Source of the DNA: Fragilaria crotonensis
Taxonomy: Eukaryota > Bacillariophyta > Fragilariophyceae > Fragilariales > Fragilariaceae
Length of the DNA stretch: 64,000 nt
Assembly (NCBI GenBank): GCA_022925895.1
Contig: JAKSYS010000070.1
Span: 81,047-145,046, forward strand
Direction of reading: 5' to 3'
Every line of letters begins with the position of its first letter. Positions within the stretch are counted from its first letter, which is position 1. This document shows, piece by piece, positions 52,360-61,774 of the stretch. Position numbers and translations under genes: made by a program. A model generated the notes under the pieces. It was not told where the DNA came from. It searched no databases and was given only the letters and a program-made list of their open reading frames with translations.

Positions 52360-54880
52360 ATGTTGTCCTCGTCTGCTTCCTCAAAGGCACCCCTGCTCTT
52401 CTGTCAAAACCCCTTCTGCCTGAATTTCAACAAGAAACCCTTTTCCAATCAAGCAGCATATACACAGCATATTGATAGAAACATCGGGTGTTATAATTTC
52501 ATTGTGAAGAAATCACACCATGCAGCAACACATGGGGCTTCTGCTTCACACCGTCGCCGTCTTCATGAGGATGGGAATATCACATGCACAAGTAACAAGA
52601 GGCCTGCCCTTTTAAGGCGACATATGGTGAATGATCCCCACATGGATTTTGATGGCACAGACAACCTTCTGCAGTTTCCGGCTGGCAATGGTGTGGAAGT
52701 TGAAAGCACTTCTTGTGAGGACATCGAGGACTGCAACAAAAGTGATGATTTGTCCATGTTAAGTGATGACCCAAACATTCTTACCTGTACGAATTCTGCA
52801 CTTGATGAAGATGTGGAAGCCCCATCATTTCGTTCAAACTTCATGTATACTACCGATCAGAAGTGGACTGTTTCTCTCCTCAAAATCCTGGACCATGCCA
52901 ATGCACCCGACTACACTTTTGGTCAAGTCCTGAGTGGGCACGCTCTGCATCTGCTGATAATTATTCTTACAACCCAGTGGGTGGACTCTCGTGCCAAAAT
53001 GTTGATGCCCTGATCAACTCAGTTCGTAATGGGAAAAGACTGCTTCCCTTTGTACGAAGAGTGGATGTACATCATGGCTCTCCATCAGATGTGATTTGTT
53101 TTGACTTCGCTTCACAGTTGCTAAGTTTGCTGCAAAATCCAAGCATTATGACTGCAGAAAACCTTGCCATCGATATCAATGATCCCCTGAAGCCCTACCA
53201 CAAATTGAAAGGCAGCAATGTTTTGGGTGAGGCACTGTCCGGAGTGTCTATCGCAAGGCGTATGATCGATTAATCACAGATCCTCAGAAGCAATTGTTTG
53301 TTCCAATCATCCAATGGATTGATCGTACCTCTGTAACAGGGAATGATCGCTTTTCACTTAAACCCTACATGTTCACTCCAGCCATTTTTACAGAAAAATT
53401 CAGAAGGAGTATCAAGGCATGGGGCTATCATGGCTTTCTCCCAAAGAGGAAGTCCTCATCAGCTCAGAAGCAGACACTTCGTATGGGCGATGCCATTCGT
53501 ATCTATCATAAGGAGCTGGATGCTGTATTGGAGACCTTTCGGAAATGTTCACCACAACTGTGTGGTGTTCATTTGGTCCAAAGGGTAGAATCTGTGTCGA
53601 CATTGTCACATGTGTGTTGTTCATCATTCAAGATATGCAAGAAGGAGATATGCTGTGTGGTCGGTATGGTGTTCACACCAGTGGAATCCAACGCCCTCAT
53701 CGGTGCTGTGATGTCAATTATGATGATCTGAAGAACTGTGATGTCCATTGCAAATACCTGGTAGCCTCGGATATGGGTTTCATTGCCAGGAGTAATGATG
53801 ATGATCTCAGGAAACGATGGTCTCAACATAAACTTGAAAATGCATTTGAACACATTGCCTTTGCTGACCCTGAGCGTGGAATCTTTGGGGCCACTCCTGT
53901 GGAGACAATGCATGCATTTCGGAAAGGTGTCATCGAGAAAGTAACAAAACTTATATTGGACAGTCTTCCAGCATCCAAGAAGGCTGCCTTTGATGACCTT
54001 GCAATAGCATTTCACAAGTCTCATCGCCAAACCTACCGAAAGGAGTATCCATCAACAGATTTCAGCAATGGGGTAACAAATTTGACAAAGATAACTGCAT
54101 CAGAACGCGTTGGCCTCGTTTTTGTTTGTCATCCTCTTCCAATATGAAGCAGGATGGCAAATGATCCAAACATGTCTTGAGAAAAGAACAACTAAGAAGG
54201 TTCCTGAGGTCCTTGAAGTACTTGAATCTCTCCTTTGTTTCGATGCTTGGCTAAACCAGAGTCATTACTGGGAGACTACAAATCCAGCACATGTTGCAAA
54301 TGAAATGAAGAAACATCAGGATTCCATTCGCAATTTCATGGATATGTGCAAACAGTCCATTCCCTTGAAAGTTGAGGGAAAGGAGGATGACAAGAAAAAG
54401 GGTAAGAAAAAGGGAACCATCATAAGGAAGGAAGGACAGAAAAGCAATGCCGAGGATGCATGGAAGTTTCGAAATTCCATGAGTTGTTACACATTGTGGA
54501 TGATATGTCTCGGTTTGGCTCTCCAGTGAACTTTTGTGCACAGCGTCCAGAATCACTTCTAATTCCTGCTGCAAAGCACCCTGGGAGACGGGCACAGAAG
54601 CGAATTGAGGGTTCTGCATATGAACTTCAGGCAGCCCAACGTTTAATGTACTCCTTCATGATCGACACCATACACGCGCATATGGGAGCAACCAGATGGT
54701 GATGCTGATGTACCCGACAGCCACCATGATGATGAAACAACAAGGAATGGAATCTTTCAGAGCACCGGACAAGCAACATTTGGCTGTGTTTATCGATTCA
54801 AATCGAGTAAACAAATTCAGTACAAAATTGAATGGGACACCAGAACTCACCGTGATTTACTTGCTCTTCCCTGGAGTTGA
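52360..54880 (+). CDS. Transposon gene B: zinc-finger transposase-like protein, about 840 aa, with one-base frame breaks
   Basis: Starts at ATG 52,360 with a zinc-finger-like motif (CQNPFCLNFNKKPFSNQAAY followed by QHIDRNIGC). Then come APSFRSNFMYTT, the block EWARSASADNYSYNPVGG, WIDRTSVTGNDRFSLKPYMF, a central core (RICVDIVTCVLFIIQDMQEG; ATPVETMHAFRKGVIEKVT) and SKFHELLHIVDDMSRFGSP, to a stop at 54,878-54,880. Frame changes occur near 52,932, 53,242, 53,573, 54,121, 54,468 and 54,670, each explained by one base; three lie in T-runs. No intron is needed. Overall architecture (N-terminal finger, long core rich in Asp, HELLHIVDD near the C-terminus) resembles Plavaka/Tnp2-type transposases, but the catalytic DDE residues could not be assigned by eye. 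It probably cuts and inserts this element. Confidence 0.6.
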
Positions 54881-55444
54881 TTGAGTTTCTTTGATTCCTT
54901 TAAGGAATCCGACTCAATAACATTTTGTACTGAATACAAACGAGATGTCCACACCTTTCGATGTCATCCCTGCTATCAGTCCGATGGTCCCATACATGAC
55001 TGGATGATAATTGACTTTGGGAACATGGGAAGTTTCCTGTCGTTTGGCTCTTGTAGTTGTTGTTGACTCACCCGGGATCCGGACGAGAGATACCAACTGG
55101 TTGTTCAATCAACAACAGAAGAAATTAAAGAACACGAGTCAACACTGTTGAGGGAGTGGAAGTGGTCTCCAACATACCACCTTGTCTCTGGAAACACTGT
55201 CGTGGCCCCTTGTTTTGTTATATCCATCTCACACAACAGTTCCACAGTTCTTGAGACAAAACCATATACAGAGTGGGCATCCAAATTCGCTTAGCTAGCT
55301 TGTTGCATCAAAGTACCTAAAGGAAACATGTTGCCATCGTCTGTCCGAGCCCTCACAATCTTTGGACCATCACCATCGGCTCGCTTTCGCTTGTTTGAAT
55401 CTACCCAAAGAGTAAAACTTGCCTTCCTGTTGATGTCTGGGCCA

Positions 55445-58400
55445 TCATAAAAAAGAGAGTTGCCTTCGAAAGCTCACAAACTCATTCTTCACAGTTGAGG
55501 TTGAGCAGCAATAATCCAAGGCCTCCTTGCAGAGAGGAATTGCAACCACTTCATTTGCATCATACACATACCCACTGTGAATGGTAACTGCATGTGAACC
55601 ATTTCCATCGGATTCATTGAGCACAGCCAATACCATTGTGTCCTTCATTTGTTCTTGAAGGAGTTGCCAATCAAACATGTGTGGTCTCTTCAGAACTTGT
55701 CGGGTGATCCATGTAGGCAGCTGAGTTTCAGCAAACTGTCCCACCTTTCGAATGGCATCAACAGTACCTCCTCTTAGGTGACTTTCACCAAAATGGTTAA
55801 TGGATTTGGCAGCATTATCAAATCCAATTGCATATAAAGCACTGGCCAATGACTTTGAAACACAAAGATCTTCACCTTCGGATTGTACAAAGTGGACCTG
55901 GGGTGCTTCAGGAACCTGCAGCTTGGGATATTCATGCAAATGTGATTCTTTGAAATCGCCCACTGGTATGTCAACAAATCCACACCTCATACGCTTGACC
56001 TCCTCCAAGAATCCTGTCTTAAATTGTTTCACAAAGTCTTCATCAGTTCGAATGGGCTGTGTTTCTCCATGAAAGATGACCTCCCAGTAACCAGGGGCCT
56101 GTATCTGCTTCATATGTTTACCCCTGGTGAGTCACTGTTGCTCCTTAAGGACCTTTTCGACTGAGGATCAAACACCCATTGTGTCTGTGGGGGACGTATC
56201 GCAGCTTATGTACCTTTAGTATGAATGAGGATGGTTTCCTTCAGGAACAGGTACAAATCCATCCGTGTTTCCAACGTTAATGACATGTTGGATTACCCTT
56301 TTGCATAATCGGCATCCTTGATCCAGTCTTTGGAAACAGCAATTTTTTCTTCCTTCTTTTCCAACTTTCCTTCTTTTGTCTTAACATTGTAAACCAAAAG
56401 TGCAACAAAGGTATCTTCACGTGGGTTGTACTTGAGGCCATGCACCATGGCCTCAGTGCCAAATGTCCATTCCAATTCAAATGCCCTTTGAATTTCTTCC
56501 TTTCCTTCTTCATAAACTTTATTTCTTTCGTGTACTGCTCTCTGTAATCATCCTTTGTCTTTTTCTTCTTACATCCATCAATTTTTCTTTGCATCTCGGC
56601 CCTTCTTTTCACATTCTTCATGTGATCTTTGGTAGAGCTCCAACCCCAGTACAAAAATCTGTCCTCCACGAATTTGTTCATTGCTGCTTCATCCCTAAGA
56701 AGCACTGGTCGATCTTCACCGTCATCTCCTTTCTTTCGCCACTTTTTTCTAAATTTCTCAACTTCATTGTCTGATACCAATGTTTTGTACCTACTTTCTC
56801 CGAAAGGTAATTTCGGGCATTCATCAGGTACATGAATGTCTCCATAACCATACGTACGAGGAGGCCCACCTTTCCATACCCTGCTTGCTCGGGGAAGCTT
56901 AGCAGGATCATTCCACCAGGCTTCGTTGAGATCAATATCTTCTTCCTGTTGTTCAGGTCCATCAGCAGATCCAGATGGTTTGAAATCGGCAACATCCTCC
57001 TCTGATGGCAAACTCCGTTCATTGGCATTTGGCAAAACATCCTCCCTGGAAGAAACATCCTCCAACGTAACACTGTCGTCCTCTGTGGCATTGGATGGTA
57101 CTGGCACCCAGGGCCACGTGAAAGTCTGAAGTTCCAACTTCAGACTTCCGTAACAGGGATCCATCAAATGATTTGAATTCTGACGTTTTGGGACTGTGAC
57201 GTGTTGAAATTCTGCAATGCGATCAAACAGCAAAAACCACTGTGCTTTCATCGCATGCAAGTAGGAAATGGAAGCCGAATCATCCCTTTTAAACAGTTTT
57301 GTGAATATTCCCTGTGGAAAACAGCAAATGTGCTCCTTCGATTTCACATCAGTTGACATCTGGATTTCCATGCGATCGCGTCTAAACATTTCGTTGTACG
57401 CTGCAACTCCATCTTGAGTCCCAATGATATCTCGGAGAATTATTGCAATTGCAGCTATAATCCCAATCCCACAGCTATGGCCATCTTCTTGCAGGGAAGA
57501 ACATCATTATCCAACACCCTCAATGCAGGGAATGTATTGGTGCCCTTCATTTGCCCAAAAGGTTCGTCCGAACGGACTGAGCCACTTCATCTTGTTTGGA
57601 GTGCTGCTATCATTTGCACTGTTTTTCCTTTGCTCCTGGTAACTGAAGGCAAGGTTCAGGAACCAGACAACACCGACATTGTTTGGAATTTTCTCGTGCC
57701 GGAGGGATGAAGACTGCAATAGCGAAAAACATGTCCGGAGGCATGATACATCATCCGTGGCAGCCACAACGTCTCCAGCATTGAAAACAAATGTTGCCCC
57801 CAATGATCGTTGAGATTCGTGAGGAAACACAATCAACCTTTTCTGCAGAAGCCCTGGATAGAACAACAGGACTTCCTTCACAACACGATTCATTTGGTCA
57901 TCATACTTCTGGTAAAGTTCTTCCTTAGAACTTCCATACCTTTTTTCACAAGGGCAAGACATTCTGCATGATCGGCTCCATTGGCTACCATCAAGTCGTT
58001 TCGTACTTCTTTGCAGATAGATGACGTTGAAGACGCAAAGCAACCTTGAATTACCTGCATGTCGTCAAAAGACAGGATTGCAACTGATGTGTGATACCTG
58101 CCATCCCTCATGAGGAGTGAAGTCATCATTTGCAGCTCACGGGTGGCCATCCAAGTTTTCCCACCACTTTTGCTATGATCAAGCCTTTCCTGTGATCCCA
58201 TTTCTCCAAAACCACGCAACTGGTCAGGCAGAACCAGGTCACCAAATGGTGGTGGAAGAAGGTTGTTCAAATAGTCCAGACCGGTAAATGCCTCTTCCAG
58301 ATCTGCATTTGTCAGCAATGCTCCACTTGCAACATCATCTTGGAGATCGATTGTTGATGAAGGGTATTGGCACCATACAAATGTTTTTCTGGTGTTGCTA

Positions 58401-59711
58401 CCATCATTCCGTGCACTGACTGTCTCATTGTTGCTCTGCACAATCTCCAAAACATCACTGCTCACGAGGGAAGGGGAACCACCACTCGATTTTGCGACTA
58501 TATTGATCTTGCTTTCTTCCTCTGACTCAACAACAGCACGCGGGAACCATCATTTCTTGTTGCACTGATCACATCACTGTTGCTTTCAACAACCTCGACA
58601 GCAGCACTGTTAGCAGCACTGTTCAAAAGGGAACCGGAAGAAAGTTTCATCAGAGGGATAATGCAGTGCTCCTCAGACTCTGGTACAATCCATGCAAATC
58701 CACCTGTGGTCTCGTCCATTAAGGTGTCGGCAATTGTCTTGGGAAGAAACTCAATGCCAGTTGTGTCTTGGAGATTGATTTGACGGAACCCACAGGCTTG
58801 GTAGAATTCCTTTGGCTCGTCATGGGGACACTGCAAGTAGATGTCCACACCATGTAGGCTCTCCTGACATTGTGACAGCTCACGGTGAGACAATAATAAA
58901 AAAGTTGAATGCTTGATGAGCATTACTAACATCAGACGTCCAAACCCTTGCCGTCTCCAGGATGTAAGACCGGATGGCTTCCGTGATTCAGATTCTGCAA
59001 TCAACAGCCAAAGCACCAACGACGCACCAACTTCATCTCCAATTCCACTTGAAATGTAATGCATGCAATAACAACAGAGTCTTGGCACCCTATGACAGAT
59101 TTCTTGAAGGGGTCATCTTCTTTCAAGAGGACGTCCCACAATCATTATTGATGGATCAGAATTCACAGCACGATCGATAGAGCTCAAATCAGCTTCTGTA
59201 GAATTGAATGATGTGCTGTAGAATTGCCTTGCAGCTTCTGTCGCCCACTTAAACCTTGTCGCCTCAGCTTTGTTTGTTTGGACACGTGTGGGGTACAACG
59301 TAACTACCTTGAATTGCCAAATTTCATTGGAGTCCTCTCTTTCGTTCTGAGTCATAATCTTGGACAACGGGAGGTCTTGAAACCAAGAGCTGAACATGTG
59401 TAGTGGAAACTCTGAAACAGCACGAGCGGGTGATGATAAAAGACTCGAACTTGCGATCTGAATTGTTTATTGACCTTTGTTCCTGGAGGTGGTGTGAATT
59501 CATCCATACCATCACGGAACAGGTACGCCTTATCCATAGGGACTCCTCCTTGCTGACGAGACAGGGGACAGTGATGGAACCTCTGCCATTTTGTTGGTTG
59601 AAATATGAATAATCCTCCAACTGGTGTGCGTGTATACAACTCTTGAGCATGCGAACAGACAACTGACAAAAGAACCAATACCGGTAGATCAATCTGGTTT
59701 GATTCACTCAA
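55445..59711 (-). CDS. Transposon gene C: large protein with GNAT acetyltransferase-like and cysteine-peptidase-like parts
   Basis: A chain of minus-strand frames, probably one or two genes broken by indels and/or introns: 59,711-59,113, 59,088-58,498, 58,465-57,890, 58,043-57,507, 57,389-56,277 and 56,113-55,445. The second has a GNAT signature, WRRQGFGRLMLVMLIK (acetyl-CoA P-loop) and EFYQACGFRQIN. Two segments, VESNSDVISATRNDGS and VQSNNETVSARNDGS, look like an internal duplication. The fifth is very basic and acidic (KKKKTKDDYREQYTKEIKFM). The last has a Cys-His-Asp order (EDLCVSKSLASALY; GSHAVTIHSGYVYDANE; ALDYCCS) typical of papain-fold peptidases. The 5' end is unclear: no ATG begins the first frame, and an acceptor-like CATCTAG lies just upstream. 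Function in transposition is unknown. Confidence 0.5.
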
Positions 59712-61564
59712 ATCAATGAGAATCTCTCGCAGATGACCGAATATTGGATTCTAGATGACAGATTGCCTTACAAACTCAATCGAAGCACGCACACAAGACG
59801 AAGTACTTATTCCCTCAATTAACAACAAAATGAGAAGCACAACACTTGTCGACAAGGATCCTAATTATGAAAGGAGAAGAAGAGGAGGATGTGAGATTGA
59901 AAGCTGGAAAATACAATCATGTGCAATGACACAACGTCAACAAGAAAGACTGGAGTACAGTACCAGCACAATGTTGTACGGAAGCCTCCAAGGTACTGTC
60001 GTGGTGCGAACTCGTCCCAGTACTTGACAGTACCATGAGTACAGTACGTGACAATGGTACAGGCACAACAGGAGTACCTCAACAAATCAATCAGTTGCTC
60101 ACAATGATGGAAACGACGATTCAACACAACATTCTTGTGTTGATAGGACAAAACAATCAAAAACTCACGAACAAGAACGACAGTTAAGTGCCCTTGTTAG
60201 TGGAAAGGAAGAAGAAGCAAAGGGCAAAGGGACAAGCACAGAATGAAACATTCAATGCGGTGTTGGGCATGACACCAAGTTGTGACATCGACAACCGTAC
60301 AGCAGGCACAAGGTAGTATTGTAATAAACGTGGCGTCCACCAAGGTACTGTCATACTCCCAGTACTTGATAGCAACATGAGTACAGTACGTAGACAACAG
60401 TACATGCACAAGGTAGTGTTGTACCGTAGCCTCAAAGGTACTGTCGTATTCCCAGTACTTGGCAGTACCATAAGTACGGTACGTAGACCACGGTACAGGC
60501 GCGACGTAGTGTATTACCGTAGCCTCCAAGGTACTGTCGTACTCCCAGTACTTGGCAGCACCCTAAGTACGGTAGGTAGACGACTGTACAGGCGCGACGT
60601 AGTGTATCACCGTAACCTCAAGGTACTGTCGTGCGAACTCGTCCCAGTACTTGACTGCACCCTGAGCACCGTACGTAGACAACGGTACTGGCACAACGGG
60701 AGTACCTCAAAACTCATTCGACCATCACCATGATGGAAACATTCAATCAACACAACAATCAACACGAAAAAAAGCACATTTGCAGTCTTACCACTTAAGA
60801 CTGCAATGTCTTGTGGGTGGGAAAGGACGAAGAAGGAGCGAAGATGCCAAATAATGGAGCATCAATGTGGTGTCGGGCATGACACCAAGTGGTGGAGTGC
60901 TCAACGAACGAAGTGTGAGATGTGACACTTCCCGCAAAAAAAATCACGTACGATTCTACTAAAGACAATACTGTGGCTGAAAAAGAATTAATTCCTTGTA
61001 GAAATATACAGCATGCACTGGTATTGGTGCCAAAGAATTAATCAGTACATACTATCGCCTACAATTCTACGGTTTGTTGTTGAAAACACAAGATCACGTA
61101 GTACGTAGCATAGTGTCATAGGAGTACTCGCATGATACAATACTGTACTAAAATTATACGCTACCACCATACCGTAGTACACAAAACACAGCGCTATAGT
61201 AATGAAAGTACCGTACACAGTACCACACTACCATACACACAGACCACGCCGTAGCTACCATACTGTACACCACCGCACCATACTAAACGTACTGTAGCAG
61301 GCACCGAACACCATGCACCATGCACCAGACACGCCCATAGCTACTTGTACAACGTACAATGTACAGCGTATAACCAACAACGAACCATTGCGCTAGTACG
61401 ACGGTAGTATCCCAGCTGACAGCACTGTAAAAACCGCTGTATACTGTACACTGTACGGCACAACCAATAGTCCACCCACGATACACCATGCTACTCCAGT
61501 ATTTCGTACAAAACACGTACAGTACTCGGTGTTTTATGTGCATCGAAATAATGAAGAAAAAAGC
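59712..61564. repeat. Transposon right arm: non-coding, 93-bp minisatellite and GTAC-rich DNA
   Basis: A 93-bp unit (GGTACTGTC ... CCAGTACTTG ... GTACGTAGAC) begins at 60,344, 60,437, 60,530 and 60,622, plus a detached copy at 59,992. Copies differ by a few bases. From about 61,080 to 61,540 the DNA is TACTGTAC/ACCATAC-rich. No gene supported. Confidence 0.75.
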
Positions 61565-61774
61565 TCAGGAATAATACTGCAGTAGTTCAGGAGCAAAAAA
61601 AATTCTTCATAAAAATGAGGAAACAGCAAATGTCGGAATCCTGAACTAAATAAATAAACCAGAAAAAAACTTCAGGAATCCTGAACTAAATATGGGAATC
61701 CTGAAATTTTTCCAATAAATATGATAAAAAATTCTTGTATCAACTATGGTACTTAGTTTTGGCACCCTTAGATG
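61565..61774. repeat. Right terminal and subterminal repeats of the transposon
   Basis: The TIR occupies 61,756-61,774 as the reverse complement of the left end. Subterminal words CTCAGGAA (61,564), TTCAGGAG (61,586), the palindrome TTCAGGAATCCTGAA (61,671-61,685) and two further ATCCTGAA copies (61,638 and 61,698) mirror the left-arm motifs. Confidence 0.85.

Larger units (their letters stand above)
49930..61774. mobile_element. 11,845-bp DNA transposon with terminal inverted repeats, nested in Crypton unit 4
   Basis: The left end begins CATCTAAGGGTGCCAAAAC and the right end is its exact reverse complement (19 bp). A further short inverted match (TTGATAnnAGAATTTTTT) lies inside, after a gap. 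The dinucleotide AT flanks both ends (49,928-49,929 and 61,775-61,776), and the sister Crypton units show the uninterrupted site with a single AT, so a 2-bp target-site duplication is the simplest reading. Subterminal TTCCTGAA motifs occur at both ends. Inside are three gene blocks: A (minus, 50.5-52.2 kb), B (plus, 52.4-54.9 kb) and C (minus, 55.4-59.7 kb), then a minisatellite. I cannot assign it to a named superfamily; Plavaka/CACTA-like is the closest guess. Confidence 0.85.

Noticed and set aside
49930-61774. CRISPR-like or integron-like array
   Set aside because: The repeats seen are tandem minisatellite or subterminal motifs without uniform spacers, and the DNA is eukaryotic.
49930-61774. 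TA target-site duplication (Tc1/mariner type)
   Set aside because: The empty site in the sister units is GATCATGTC, so the duplicated pair is AT, and the gene set is unlike Tc1/mariner.
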